Counted from the stretch's first letter, positions 15,803-26,371 are shown. The stretch is DNA of 64,000 bases from Flavobacterium sp. SLB02 (GCF_009664855.1 NZ_CP045928.1:1139049-1203048), one strand, 5' to 3'. Translations and numbers: made by a program. The notes: a model not told the origin generated them from the sequence alone.

Positions 15803-18247
15803 CTAAAATGAGTATCCTAAGGTCAAGAGCCAGTTGGAAGGCGCACCAGGAAACAAACGGATATAATCGTAACCTCCAACCCAGTAGGTTTTATTGGTTA
15901 GGTTGTTTGCGTTGAGCTGAATTTTAAATTTATTGATATTGTAGTACAAGGCTGCGTTATACAAGGTGTAACCCGGAATGGTCTGCGTTATTGTCTGGCT
16001 TAAATTACGTGTGGTAACAAAATTGGTTCCAAAACCAAGACCAAAATCTTTTAAAGCGCCATCTGTAAAGTTATAACGTGTCCAGACATTTCCTTGTTGT
16101 TTTGGTGTATTTGGTTTTTGCCTGTCTATCTCAGATGCTTCAGGACTCTCTGTAATAGCTGCTTGATTGTATGAGTAAGCCGCAGAAATACTCCAGTTAC
16201 GTGTAATACTTCCGTTTACATCAATTTCAATACCTTTTGATTCTTCCTCTCCAATAGCTCTCATCAAGTCTGGGTTTATAGCATCGTTTGCCGGGTATAG
16301 CGTGTTTTTCTGCTGAATTTTAAATAAAGCCATAGTGACAAAGAGTTTTTCCTTAAACCATGACGATTTTCCTCCAAACTCCACCATATTGCTCTCTAAG
16401 GGATTAAAAGGGCCTCCCGCATTTGGGTTTGATAAAGAAGAGGCTGTCTGTGGATTGTATCCCTTTACGTAAGTTGCGTATAAATTAATGTTTGGGTTAA
16501 GGGTGTAGGTAAGTCCAAAACGAGGAAGGAAAGAATGTTGTTTTACTTTCTTTTCTGTTGCTTTTTTATAATTTTCCTTATCGGTATACTCATCGTAACG
16601 AATTCCAATTAAAGCCTGAAAAGCGCCAAATTTAATATTATCCTGAAGATAAATTCCGTACAATGAATAATAAGTTGGGTCAAAGGGACGAGCTGAATAA
16701 AAATATTTGCTCATGTCTTTTAACTGCTGTGATGCTGATGGATTTGTCAGGTCAAAGTGCGCCACATTGGGAACTGGATTTCCTTTTGAATCCAGTAGGT
16801 AAAGATTCTTTTTTGCCGGATCATAACTAGCAATCGATCCGTTATTTGCCGCATTTCTATAACCAGTTGCCTGTAATTGAGAACCTCCTGAGGGAACCTG
16901 CTCCTGGGCATAATCATAACCTGCAATTAAATTATGATCCAAAGCTCCCGTTTTGGCCTGATATTTAAAGAAAGCAGAAAGATTATCGATATAACGTTTA
17001 CGTTTACGCTGGAAAACCTGCATTTCAATTGCAGTTGGGATAGTAGATCCATCCCCGGCAGATGCATATTTATTAGCGCCACGGTGTTCGAGAAGATCTT
17101 CGGTATAACCGGTACGAATGTAAGAAGCCGAAAACGATAAACGATCTGTAAACTGGTGATTTAATGAAGTGGTAACAATATAGGTTTCTTCATTTAAATA
17201 ATCATTGGTAGAATTCAGTGAGTTGGAAGTTTTAGTGGAGAATAAATTATTCTCATAGGTGGATTGTCCGCGGTCCAAGATACTTTTGGAACCCGTGTAA
17301 ATCAAGTCAAAGTTTACACTTGTTTTATCATTTGGAAGAAACGAGAGGGAAGGAGCAATGACAATATTTTTATCGAATTGTAAATCTCTAAATGAATTTG
17401 CATTTTCATAGCCTAAATTCAAACGGTATAAAAGGGACTTGTCTTCGGTTAATGGCCCGGTGAAATCGGCTAAAGCTCTTAGGGTGTTGAAACTTCCTGT
17501 AGAAAAACTTACGCTGTTTGCGGGCTGATCCAAAGGCTTTTTAGTGACTCTGTTTAAAACTCCTCCCGGAGATGCATTACCAAACAAAGCCGATGAAGGG
17601 CCTTTTAAAACTTCAACACGCTCCAGGTAATTGGCAAGGGGTTGTTTCCAGAATCCGGTAGAGGTTCTCATTCCGTTGAGCAGCTGGGTATTGCTTCCTC
17701 CGTTAATTCTAAATCCTCGAATCGAAATATCATCATAAAAAGTAAACTGGCTAACCCCGCTGAAGTTTTTTACTATTTCGCCTACCCGGATCGAACCCTG
17801 GTCTGCGATTAACTCTTTTGTTGCGTATGAAACAGCTTGCGGAAGATCTTTTAAAGCGATTTCGGTTTTGGCCCCAATAAAAGATTTGGTGTTCTTGTAT
17901 GATTTCTCTTTTCGTCCGGTAATCTCTACAGTCTGTAAAGTATTGATGTTTTCCTCTAAAACAATGGAAAGGTCCAGATTTTCACCCTCATGGAGTTCAA
18001 GAGTTTTTTGCTGAACAGAAAAACCCATTGCAGAGAAATATAGCGTATAATTTCCTGGTGCGAGGTTGGTGAATTCAAAGTTTCCTTTCTCATCAGAGGT
18101 AGTATTTTTTTTAAGGCTTTTAATAGATACAGAAGCATAAGATATAGCTTCATTATTCTGCGAGACGATCTTTCCTGTAATTGTAGCATTTTGCGCCTGG
18201 CTAAGGTTAAGAAAAGCCAACAGCAAAAATAAGTAAGTGAATTTCAT
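15803..18247 (-). CDS. TonB-dependent siderophore receptor
   Basis: This 814-aa outer-membrane protein has a signal peptide ending at NLSQAQ, a carboxypeptidase-regulatory-like beta-sandwich (about 20-105, TGKIVSQNNEAISYASVSIK), a plug domain (about 135-245, with LPQAVSYATKELI, FSGVSQFTFYDDISIRGF and VEVLKGPSSALFG), and a 22-strand barrel ending in the aromatic LLTLGYSF. The plug sequence is of the FhuE/FoxA siderophore type, so it probably imports ferric siderophores using TonB-ExbBD energy. It is monocistronic. A palindrome upstream (18284-18298) may be a Fur operator. No siderophore synthesis genes are nearby, which suggests uptake of foreign siderophores. Confidence 0.92.
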   Translation of the reverse strand: MKFTYLFLLLAFLNLSQAQNATITGKIVSQNNEAISYASVSIKSLKKNTTSDEKGNFEFTNLAPGNYTLYFSAMGFSVQQKTLELHEGENLDLSIVLEENINTLQTVEITGRKEKSYKNTKSFIGAKTEIALKDLPQAVSYATKELIADQGSIRVGEIVKNFSGVSQFTFYDDISIRGFRINGGSNTQLLNGMRTSTGFWKQPLANYLERVEVLKGPSSALFGNASPGGVLNRVTKKPLDQPANSVSFSTGSFNTLRALADFTGPLTEDKSLLYRLNLGYENANSFRDLQFDKNIVIAPSLSFLPNDKTSVNFDLIYTGSKSILDRGQSTYENNLFSTKTSNSLNSTNDYLNEETYIVTTSLNHQFTDRLSFSASYIRTGYTEDLLEHRGANKYASAGDGSTIPTAIEMQVFQRKRKRYIDNLSAFFKYQAKTGALDHNLIAGYDYAQEQVPSGGSQLQATGYRNAANNGSIASYDPAKKNLYLLDSKGNPVPNVAHFDLTNPSASQQLKDMSKYFYSARPFDPTYYSLYGIYLQDNIKFGAFQALIGIRYDEYTDKENYKKATEKKVKQHSFLPRFGLTYTLNPNINLYATYVKGYNPQTASSLSNPNAGGPFNPLESNMVEFGGKSSWFKEKLFVTMALFKIQQKNTLYPANDAINPDLMRAIGEEESKGIEIDVNGSITRNWSISAAYSYNQAAITESPEASEIDRQKPNTPKQQGNVWTRYNFTDGALKDFGLGFGTNFVTTRNLSQTITQTIPGYTLYNAALYYNINKFKIQLNANNLTNKTYWVGGYDYIRLFPGAPSNWLLTLGYSF

Positions 18248-18283
18248 GGCGGTTATTTATATTTTAGGCTGCAAATTTATATT

Positions 18284-18298
18284 TATTTAGATTAAATA
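18284..18298. promoter_or_regulatory. Candidate Fur-type operator
   Basis: TATTTA-GAT-TAAATA is a perfect palindrome with a 3-base centre, 36 bases upstream of the TonB receptor start. Its position and AT-rich form fit an iron-responsive operator. The assignment rests on context. Confidence 0.35.
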
Positions 18299-18539
18299 CA
18301 AATTAAAATAAACAAAATTACTCATTGATCCAGATGCTTCCCAAATTTTTGCAGTACTTCTTTTATTTACTGGAATCTCCCGTATACCAATATAATTTCC
18401 ACAATAAAACGGGATTATTTAGATACTGGAAATGGTAATAACTTCATTTTTCATGGTAAGGGTTTACGCACTCGTGTGACTGAAAGTAAGATTAATTTTA
18501 AATTTTATAAGACAAATTCAGAATGAGACAATTTAAATT

Positions 18540-19133
18540 TCAGGAATTATTTAAATTTAAGAAATCTAAAACTTTTGGGGAAACTCTCAAATCAGATCTA
18601 AACTTTAAAATACCCTTTATGAAATGTGTTTTTAATTCTTTTGCATTGCCTATTGAAAATGAAGTATTAAATATAAGGGCTTTATAAAGTATTGTTTGGG
18701 TAGAGGGATCGAAATAATAGACACAAATATCATCTGCTACATCTTCACCCTGAGATAAAACAACATCATAATTCTTTAGATCGGGATTTGGGTATAATGA
18801 CTTAAAAGTTAGGGATTCAATGATTGTCTCATCATTACAATGATGCAAACCATTTTGATCAACTATTACTTTGATGATTTTGTTTTTTCGGTTAATAATT
18901 ATATCCTTTAAAACGAAATACACCAAAAAAGATAAGAGAACAACTGCTAGCACCAGAGAAGAAATTTTAAATTCGGCAGATAATTTTCTAGATTCAATAA
19001 TAATTATCTCCAAATTAATTATTGCAAAAATTGTAGTTACAAAAATAAATACTCCTACTGCCTTTGCTATAAAAGTTGTTTTTTTTGATTTTAATGATTC
19101 TATCTTTGAAAACTCATTATTGTGAAAATCCAT
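18540..19133 (-). CDS. Two-helix membrane protein, function unknown
   Basis: This 197-aa protein has two predicted membrane helices (about 22-46, AVGVFIFVTTIFAIINLEII, and about 56-78, ISSLVLAVVLLSFLVYFVL) and a soluble C-terminal domain of about 115 residues rich in beta strands, which includes KVIVDQNGLHHCNDETI and a C-V-Y-Y-F-D-P segment. This layout resembles PH-like bacterial membrane proteins, but no family is firmly recognised. It is monocistronic. Its function cannot be inferred. Confidence 0.65.
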   Translation of the reverse strand: MDFHNNEFSKIESLKSKKTTFIAKAVGVFIFVTTIFAIINLEIIIIESRKLSAEFKISSLVLAVVLLSFLVYFVLKDIIINRKNKIIKVIVDQNGLHHCNDETIIESLTFKSLYPNPDLKNYDVVLSQGEDVADDICVYYFDPSTQTILYKALIFNTSFSIGNAKELKTHFIKGILKFRSDLRVSPKVLDFLNLNNS

Positions 19134-19768
19134 TTTTTATCAGAAGTGAGAAATGAAACATTAGAGTTGTTGGATCAAATTTAAGAAAGATAAATTTATT
19201 TTTTAGTTTTTTGGCATTCTCTCGCCTCTAAAGTTAAGTTTTATATTTTTTAATTAATCAATATCAAAACTCATTAAAATGGGAAGTCTCTATTCCCGGA
19301 GGTAGTAAATTCAAATCTTGAAGAGATAATTGAAAATATGTGCAGGTCAGGTTGATCCACTAAAGAGAGCAACATTGGGTGTATAAGTCTAGAGGATTAA
19401 TGCAAGATACATGAAAAAAAAGCAGATTATTTGGAAATAGTTGCAGAATGTATGAGACCTATATTACAAATAAAACATAAAGATCTATTGGTAATTTGTT
19501 AAATATTTTTAGTAGTAAATTATTTTTTTTTGTATTTTAGTATGTGATATTTTTAAGAAGATATAGTTTCTGGATTTTTTATGGTGAAATTTATAGAAAC
19601 TAAATAGTAGCTTCTTAAAATACTAATTGCTAAAAAGATGCACCGGAGTGATGCATCTTTTTTTGTACCATTCCAACAGTGGCAAAATTGGAAAGACAGA
19701 TTCTTTAAGTATTGTTTAGTTGCAACTTGCACAAAATCCATATTAATCACATAGTGGTCTTACCGGTT
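19134..19768. other. Gene-free interval with one terminator
   Basis: 635 bases of AT-rich DNA. The only clear element is the hairpin at 19634-19660. Open frames here have no recognisable protein features. Confidence 0.6.
19634..19660 (-). terminator. Bidirectional terminator, likely for the epimerase gene
   Basis: AAAGATGCA pairs with TGCATCTTT around CCGGAGTGA, with T runs on both strands. The minus-strand gene that ends at 19769 is the nearest upstream coding region. Confidence 0.7.
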
Positions 19769-20776
19769 TTAATGGTTTTTGTTTTCTTGTAAATACAACA
19801 TGGCTTCTTTGACTGCTTGTATGGAGTTTTTTGGATTAAAACCCAACTCAGTCCTTGCTTTTGAGATGTCGAAGTTTTGTTGAAGTCCTGAAAACATGGC
19901 GATATCTTTTACACTCAATAAAGGAGCTTTTCCATTGATCTTACTGCCAATTTCCATAAACCAGGCAATTATAAATAATATTGGCTTTGGAACTGCCATA
20001 GGAAGTTTTATTTTCAAATCCGGAAATAACTCGCGGGCCAGTTGTGTTGTTTCTTTTATGGAAATACATTTTTCATTTGCCAAGATATAACGTTCGCCAT
20101 TTTTTCCTTTTCTTGCCGCTAGATAACAACCTTGAGCAACGTCTTTTACATCGATCCAATTTAAAGTGATGTTAGTCTCAACAGGTATTTGCTTTTCAAG
20201 AATTAAAGAAATAATATTATAAGAAACACTTAAAGGTTTGAAAGCCGTACTGCCAATCATTGCAGATGGTAAAACGGCAACCAATTCTATATTATGCTTT
20301 CTAGCCAATTCAAAAGCTAGTTTTTCCCCGTCATTTTTTGAATTGTAGTACATATCCCTACGGTCAGGATTCTGTCCATAACTTTCTTTAGTGGGGAGCT
20401 TGGAATAATTTAAAGCTGCAATAGAACTTACGTACACAATTCTCTTTACGCCTGCTTCTGCTGCGGCTTCAACAATATTTTTTGTGCCTAGAATATTGAC
20501 ATCATAAATTTCTTTTTTGGGGTCTTTGGCCCAAAGTTTAAAGACCGCTCCAACTGCGTAAAATGTTTCGACACCTTGCAGGGCGTTTACTAAGGACTGT
20601 TTGTCGGAAATATCAGATTCTACGACTTCACAATTTAAACCAGTAAAGGGTTCTTTATTTTTGATGTTGCGAACCGAAGCTCTTACCGGGATGCCTTTGT
20701 TGATAAGTAATCTTACTAGGTTGTTGCCAAGATGCCCATTTGCTCCTGTAACTAATGCTAAATTTTTCTGTGCCAT
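19769..20776 (-). CDS. NAD(P)-dependent epimerase/dehydratase (dihydroflavonol-reductase-like)
   Basis: This 335-aa cytoplasmic protein of the extended short-chain dehydrogenase class has the N-terminal nucleotide-binding motif TGANGHLGNNLVRLL (about residues 8-22), the Asp of ESDISD, VYVSSIAALNYS with the catalytic Ser, and Y142-N-S-K as the YxxxK catalytic pair. The closest general description is a dihydroflavonol-4-reductase/3-beta-HSD-like reductase. Bacterial members act on varied aldehydes, ketones or hopanoid/sugar intermediates, so the substrate is open. It is a single gene with its own terminator. Confidence 0.85.
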   Translation of the reverse strand: MAQKNLALVTGANGHLGNNLVRLLINKGIPVRASVRNIKNKEPFTGLNCEVVESDISDKQSLVNALQGVETFYAVGAVFKLWAKDPKKEIYDVNILGTKNIVEAAAEAGVKRIVYVSSIAALNYSKLPTKESYGQNPDRRDMYYNSKNDGEKLAFELARKHNIELVAVLPSAMIGSTAFKPLSVSYNIISLILEKQIPVETNITLNWIDVKDVAQGCYLAARKGKNGERYILANEKCISIKETTQLARELFPDLKIKLPMAVPKPILFIIAWFMEIGSKINGKAPLLSVKDIAMFSGLQQNFDISKARTELGFNPKNSIQAVKEAMLYLQENKNH

Positions 20777-21348
20777 TTTATTTGTTTTTATTACGGCACA
20801 AAATTGGGAGATGATTTTTTTAAAATACTTCGCAAATGTTACTTAATTATTTGCTTTCTAATTCTGCTCAAACTCTTTGGGTTCATTCCTAAATCAAGCA
20901 ATGTATGGAAGAGGAACATTATAAAGGAGAATAATAGAGCACAGTTGCTTTTAGACGGTTTTAATTTTATCATATTTTGGATGCACTTAATCTTACAATT
21001 TTAAATACCGATATAGTTAAGAATTCAGTAGTAGCACAAATGATTTGTTTTGATGTATTGAAACTTCCTAATTTTTTCAAAAAGTGCTATATGTCATGTA
21101 ATGCATCTGTTTTGTAATACTTTGAAAAAAAGTAAAAATTTCTTTTCTATACAATAATTCTTTTTAAAATAAAATATGTAGGATTTTTTTTGTAGTTTGG
21201 TGTGGCTAAAAACCTAAAAGGTTACAGATGAAATATTTAAAAAAATATCAATAATGAAGATGTACTAAAAACAGCAAAACAACTAGATATCGGAAAATCT
21301 ATAATTTGTAATCCAATGCAATCCAGTCAAACTAAAAAAAAAAATTAG
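20777..21348. other. Intergenic region upstream of the FIST operon
   Basis: 572 bases of AT-rich DNA between divergent genes. No gene, strong hairpin or repeat is convincing. It should contain promoters for both neighbours. Confidence 0.5.
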
Positions 21349-22491
21349 ATGAAAACAGCTACAGTTTTATTTGAAAATAATTCTTTTGTAAGAGAATTGA
21401 ATGATGATAATTTAGATTTCGTTGATTTGGACTTAGTATTAGGTTTTGGTGCAAGAGATTTGTTATCAGACCAGAAGATTTTCAATGAGCTAAAAAATAA
21501 ATTTCCATCTTCAGAATTGGTTCTGTGTTCTTCAGCGGGAGAAATTTATCAAGATGAAGTTTTAGATAATACTATATCTCTCACGGCAATTAAATTTTCT
21601 TCAACAAAAATTAAAACTTGTGAAGTTGATATAGCAGATTTCCAAAACAGTTTCCTGGCAGGTTCTTCTTTAATTAAGAAATTTGATCAACAACATTTAA
21701 AATTGGTACTGGTACTCTCAGACGGGGGGAAAGTAAATGGAAGTGAGTTAGTTAATGGAATGAACGCAGTAAAAAAAGAAGAAGTATTAATCGTTGGAGG
21801 GCTGGCAGGTGATGCCGCAAAATTTGAAAAAACACTCGTTGGATTAAATGAAACCCCACAACAGGGCAAAATTGTCGCTATAGGTTTTTACGGTGCAAAA
21901 CTATTGGTGTCTCACGGATCTTTAGGGGGATGGGAAAGCTTTGGATTGGAGCGGATTGTGACTAAGTCAGAAAGTAATGTTTTATATGAAATCGATGGGA
22001 AAAATGTACTGGATCTCTATAAAATTTATTTAGGAAAGTATGCAGAAGAATTACCAGGCTCGGCATTACTCTTTCCATTGTCAATCAAAATTGATGGAGT
22101 TGACGAGCCGGTTGTCAGAACTATTTTATCCATAGATGAATCCAATCAGACCATGACCTTTGCAGGTGATGTACCCAAAGGGAGTAAAGTACGCTTTATG
22201 AAAGCCAATTTTGACAGATTAATAGATGCGGCAAGTCAGGCTGCTGCTTGCTGTTTGGAGTTAAATAGTTTTAATCCAAAATTAGCTCTTTTAATTAGCT
22301 GTGTTGGACGAAAGCTAATTCTGGGATCCAGAATTGATGAAGAGGTTGAGGCTGTTTCAGAGATTTTCGGAGACAAAACAACTATTTCAGGTTTTTACTC
22401 TTACGGAGAAATTTCGCCTTTGAAACCATATGGTGAGTGTATACTTCACAACCAGACCATGACTATTACCTGTATTAATGAAATAGACTAG
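21349..22491 (+). CDS. FIST-domain sensory protein
   Basis: This 380-aa soluble protein has a FIST N domain (about 20-210: LDFVDLDLVLGFGARDLL, LVLCSSAGEIYQDEVLDNTI, VGGLAGDAAKF) and a FIST C domain (about 225-365: LPGSALLFPLSIK, AAACCLELNSF, SCVGRKLILGSRIDEE, GFYSYGEISP). FIST proteins are proposed sensors of small ligands such as amino acids and usually work with signalling enzymes. It is followed after two bases by a hybrid histidine kinase, so the two are almost certainly co-translated and act together. Confidence 0.9.
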   Translation: MKTATVLFENNSFVRELNDDNLDFVDLDLVLGFGARDLLSDQKIFNELKNKFPSSELVLCSSAGEIYQDEVLDNTISLTAIKFSSTKIKTCEVDIADFQNSFLAGSSLIKKFDQQHLKLVLVLSDGGKVNGSELVNGMNAVKKEEVLIVGGLAGDAAKFEKTLVGLNETPQQGKIVAIGFYGAKLLVSHGSLGGWESFGLERIVTKSESNVLYEIDGKNVLDLYKIYLGKYAEELPGSALLFPLSIKIDGVDEPVVRTILSIDESNQTMTFAGDVPKGSKVRFMKANFDRLIDAASQAAACCLELNSFNPKLALLISCVGRKLILGSRIDEEVEAVSEIFGDKTTISGFYSYGEISPLKPYGECILHNQTMTITCINEID

Positions 22492-22493
22492 TT

Positions 22494-25154
22494 ATGGATC
22501 TTCATAAACTTTTACAGAGACAAATAAATAAAAATGTACCTGCCGAGCTTCAGGATAATCCATCTTTTCAATCCTTTATAAAAACGGTTAATGATTCTTA
22601 TTTATCTTTTGAAAGAGATAAGGATTTAATGGACCATTCTTTTAAGGAAAGCGAAAAGGAATACAACGATGTACATGAGAATTTAAAGAAAGAATATGAA
22701 TTAAAACAACACTCTATTTTAAATCTTTATGAAAGCCTTACCCAGTTAGATCAGGGATACGGATCCATAAATGAAGAAGAAAAAAATGATCTTCTCTTTA
22801 TTTCAAAATATATCAGTGAACAAATTACTAAAAGAAAGCAAATCGAGAAAAAGTTATTTGAAACCGTCCAGTTTTTAAAGACATTATTAGGCAATTTACA
22901 GTCAGGAATCTTAGTGGTAGATAATAATGATAGTATCTTATTTGTAAATCAGCATTTATGCGATATGCGCAATATTTCTGCTTCTCCCGATGAAATGATT
23001 GGCAAAAAAGCCAATGAATACATAAGTGATACCCAGGTATTGTTTAAAGATTCTAAAGTGTATAGAAAAAGAATTGAGGAAATTTTAATTGGCAAAGAAA
23101 TCATTACAGGTGAAATACTTGAAACAATAGACAATCGTTTTTTTGAAAGGGATTACATTCCTATTTTCATCGAAAAGGAGTGTATTGGGCATCTTTGGAA
23201 GTCTACTGATGTAACCCAAAGAATTAAAAGCAAAAATTTACTCAAACAAAGTGAAGAGCGTAATCGTATTATTATGAACTCCTCACTAAATGCCATTGTT
23301 ACTATTGATAATACCGGAAAGATAACTTTTTGGAACAATCAGGCGCAAACTATTTTTGGATGGAGAAAAGAAGAGGTTCTGGGTAAAACATTAAATGAAA
23401 CTATAATTCCTAAGCGACATAAAAAAGGGCATCAGGATGGTCTTAAATATTATAGTAAAACAGGCAAAGGACCGGTTTTAAACAAACAAATAGAGCTGCC
23501 AGCAGTTAATAATATTGGACATGAATTTCCTATAGAGATTTCCATTATACCCCTGGAGCAAAATGGGGAGGTATTTTTTTGCTCTTTTATACAGGATATC
23601 TCAGAGCGAAAAAAAACAGAAACAAAACTAAAGTTTCAAGAAGAAAAATATCGCAATATTATTGCTAACATGAATTTAGGGCTTATTGAGGTTGACAACA
23701 ATGAAATAATTCAATTCGCCAATCAAAGTTTTGCCGACATATCAGGATTTGAAATTGAGGAATTAATTGGTTTGAATCCTTCTAAAACATTTGTATTTGG
23801 AGAGAATATTGAAAAATTAAAATCTAAGAATAAATTACGGAAAAAAGGAGTATCGGATGTCTATCAAATTCCGGTAAAAAATAAAACAGGAGAGTTAAGA
23901 TGGTGGGCCATTGGTGGTGCGCCCAATTATGACGATAAAGGTAAACTAGTGGGATCTATCGGGATTCACCTAGACATTACCGAGCAAAAACAAATGGAAA
24001 TTGAACTTGAGAATGAAAAACTCAAGGCAGAACAAGCTTCCAGGGCAAAAGAAGCATTTTTGGCCAATATGAGTCATGAAATACGTACTCCCCTTAATGG
24101 TATAATTGGTTTTTTAAGGGAACTGGAGCGACAAAACTTAACAGAGCTGCAAAAAAAATATGTGGAGAACAGTTCTCTAGCTTCAAGGCATTTATTGTCT
24201 ATTATCAATAATATATTGGATATCTCTAAAATTGAGGCAGGAGAAATGTCACTTGAAGTAGAGGATTTTGTTTTTGATAATGTGATAGGCAATGTGATAA
24301 ATGTCCTTGAGCCATTAGCAAAGAAAAAAGGATTAAAACTAATAAAACAAATTTCCACAGATGTTCACGATGTCTTAAAAGGAGACATCTTAAGATTAGA
24401 GCAAATATTATTTAATCTGGTTGGCAACTCTTTGAAGTTTACCCATAAAGGTAAAATATTTTTAAAATGTGAAGTATTAAAAGATACTAAAGCCAGTCAG
24501 AGATTGCAAATTTCTGTTGTGGATACTGGAATAGGAATGCAACAAAGCTATGCTGAGAACATTTTTAATAAATTTTCTCAGGAGGATAAAGAAATTACAC
24601 GAAAATTTGGCGGTACTGGCCTGGGTATGACCATTACTAAGGAACTAATCCAGTTAATGAACGGGAAGATAAAAGTTCAAAGCGAGAAAGGCATTGGTAC
24701 CACCATTAGTTTTATTATTGATTTGCAAAAAGGAAACATCCATAATATTAAAAAAGTTCAAGAGGAAATTAATGTAGATATTTCAGGTATTAATGTTTTA
24801 CTGGTCGAGGATAGTAGTATTAACAGGATGGTAGCCATTAATTCACTTCATTATTTTAATTGTGTTGTAACCGAGGCAGTCAACGGTATTCAAGCCATTG
24901 AAATTCTAAAACTTAAAAGCTTTGATATCATATTAATGGATGTACAAATGCCTGAAATGGATGGTATAGAAGCTACCATTAAAATCAGGGAAGAATTGAA
25001 ATTACAAACCCCTATAATTGCCCTTACTGCCAGTGCTTTTAAAAGCGAATTTGATAAATGTAAAAATGCAGGTATGGATGATTATATTACAAAGCCTTTT
25101 GAAGAGTTTGATCTTATTGAAACCATTTCAAGGTATACCATAAAGAGGAATTGA
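22494..25154 (+). CDS. Hybrid sensor histidine kinase with three PAS domains
   Basis: This 886-aa cytoplasmic kinase lacks membrane helices. A charged helical N-terminus (1-125) is followed by three PAS domains (about 130-245, 255-375 and 380-505; for example NAIVTIDNTGKITFWNNQAQ), then HisKA with His528 in MSHEIRTPLNGI, HATPase (DTGIGM, GGTGLGMTITKELI) and a receiver with Asp816 in ILMDVQMPEMDG. The lack of an output domain means a separate phosphotransfer or response protein elsewhere receives the signal. The FIST protein encoded just upstream is the likely sensory partner. Confidence 0.95.
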   Translation: MDLHKLLQRQINKNVPAELQDNPSFQSFIKTVNDSYLSFERDKDLMDHSFKESEKEYNDVHENLKKEYELKQHSILNLYESLTQLDQGYGSINEEEKNDLLFISKYISEQITKRKQIEKKLFETVQFLKTLLGNLQSGILVVDNNDSILFVNQHLCDMRNISASPDEMIGKKANEYISDTQVLFKDSKVYRKRIEEILIGKEIITGEILETIDNRFFERDYIPIFIEKECIGHLWKSTDVTQRIKSKNLLKQSEERNRIIMNSSLNAIVTIDNTGKITFWNNQAQTIFGWRKEEVLGKTLNETIIPKRHKKGHQDGLKYYSKTGKGPVLNKQIELPAVNNIGHEFPIEISIIPLEQNGEVFFCSFIQDISERKKTETKLKFQEEKYRNIIANMNLGLIEVDNNEIIQFANQSFADISGFEIEELIGLNPSKTFVFGENIEKLKSKNKLRKKGVSDVYQIPVKNKTGELRWWAIGGAPNYDDKGKLVGSIGIHLDITEQKQMEIELENEKLKAEQASRAKEAFLANMSHEIRTPLNGIIGFLRELERQNLTELQKKYVENSSLASRHLLSIINNILDISKIEAGEMSLEVEDFVFDNVIGNVINVLEPLAKKKGLKLIKQISTDVHDVLKGDILRLEQILFNLVGNSLKFTHKGKIFLKCEVLKDTKASQRLQISVVDTGIGMQQSYAENIFNKFSQEDKEITRKFGGTGLGMTITKELIQLMNGKIKVQSEKGIGTTISFIIDLQKGNIHNIKKVQEEINVDISGINVLLVEDSSINRMVAINSLHYFNCVVTEAVNGIQAIEILKLKSFDIILMDVQMPEMDGIEATIKIREELKLQTPIIALTASAFKSEFDKCKNAGMDDYITKPFEEFDLIETISRYTIKRN

Positions 25155-25248
25155 TAAATGATGCTACAAAGAAAAAAATGAGAAATTCTGTGATTAAACC
25201 ATTTTAAAGAAAAGCAGTCTTATTAAAATAATCTTAAAATGCGTGAGA

Positions 25249-26301
25249 ATGAAATCCCCAATTTTACTTTTAATCTCTTTTTTTCTATTATTATCCTGCT
25301 CAAAGCATGACCCAGATGATTCAAATCAAGATGCTGCTTTTATAGATGATGATTTGGCAGGACCTATTTCAAGGCCAAAAACCGGATATGGTTCGGATGG
25401 TAATTATCAAGTAGCAAAAATTAGTTTTCCAAGCCCTTTATATAGTGGCAAAAATGTTGAAATTTTTTACCCAAAAGGAATAATTTCACCAAAACCTGTT
25501 ATTTTTTATTCGCATCCTTATGCAGGAGAACAAAGCGAGTATAATATAGGATTGTATGAGTTTATTTCAAAGAAAGGATATGTTGTGGTATTTGCACCTT
25601 ACCCAACCACAGGGGTTACAGTAGAAGAAAGATACGATACCCTATGGCAAAGTTTTAAAAAAGCAGTGAGGGATTATCCTGAAATAATTGATACAAAAAA
25701 AGTAGGCTTCATGGGGCATTCATTTGGCGCCGGAGCTTGTTTTGCATTAGCGCACAGGGGCTTTCTAGATGAAGGCTGGGGAGAGAACGGACGTTTTATC
25801 TTTGCAATGGCACAATGGTTTTCATATGAAATTACGCCCGCAGAATTACAGAGTTTTCCAGAGAATACAAAACTAATCACCCAAGTCTATAACGATGATA
25901 CAACCAATGATCACAGACTGGCAATTGATATTTTTAAAAATATAAATATTCCCAATACTGAAAAAGATTTTATTTTAATAAAAAAATCAGTTTTACCCAC
26001 ATTTACCTATACGGCAGAGCATAATCTTCCCAATACGCAAAGCTCCTATGATGCATATGATTATTATGGGATTTACAGATTACTTGATGCAATGATTGAT
26101 TATAGTTTTAATGGAAATGCAGCGGCCAAAAATGTAGCACTTGGAAATGGATCTAAAGAGCAGGTAACCATGCCAAGTTATAACGGGCAGGTGTTATCGC
26201 CCTTGGAAATAACCGATAATCCTTCTGCCTTATATCCACAGAGTAAATATTCTTTTCAGTGTGGTGCATTAAATAATCCCAGAATTGCAAATTGTAATTA
26301 A
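25249..26301 (+). CDS. Alpha/beta-hydrolase lipoprotein
   Basis: The start is set at ATG 25249 because it gives a clean lipoprotein signal (MKSPILLLISFFLLLSC); a GTG two codons earlier is less likely. The 350-aa product has an alpha/beta-hydrolase fold with an oxyanion region (VIFYSHPYAGEQSEY), the nucleophile elbow GHSFGAG with Ser158, and a HRGF segment. It resembles dienelactone-hydrolase/chlorophyllase-like or PAF-acetylhydrolase-like enzymes. It is probably anchored in a membrane and hydrolyses an ester, but the substrate is unknown. It ends at a strong bidirectional terminator. Confidence 0.8.
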   Translation: MKSPILLLISFFLLLSCSKHDPDDSNQDAAFIDDDLAGPISRPKTGYGSDGNYQVAKISFPSPLYSGKNVEIFYPKGIISPKPVIFYSHPYAGEQSEYNIGLYEFISKKGYVVVFAPYPTTGVTVEERYDTLWQSFKKAVRDYPEIIDTKKVGFMGHSFGAGACFALAHRGFLDEGWGENGRFIFAMAQWFSYEITPAELQSFPENTKLITQVYNDDTTNDHRLAIDIFKNINIPNTEKDFILIKKSVLPTFTYTAEHNLPNTQSSYDAYDYYGIYRLLDAMIDYSFNGNAAAKNVALGNGSKEQVTMPSYNGQVLSPLEITDNPSALYPQSKYSFQCGALNNPRIANCN

Positions 26302-26341
26302 AGCTTTGGATATCCAATGGATATTTAAGTGTAACATAAAA

Positions 26342-26368
26342 AAAAGAGGCTCTTTTTGAGCCTCTTTT
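26342..26368. terminator. Bidirectional terminator between convergent genes
   Basis: AAAAGAGGCTC pairs perfectly with GAGCCTCTTTT around TTTTT, with A and T runs on either side. It serves the hydrolase gene on the plus strand and the small secreted protein gene on the minus strand. Confidence 0.85.
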
Positions 26369-26371
26369 GGA

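Noticed and set aside
19553..19750. Small minus-strand gene
   Set aside because: It overlaps the terminator at 19634-19660 and has no family resemblance.
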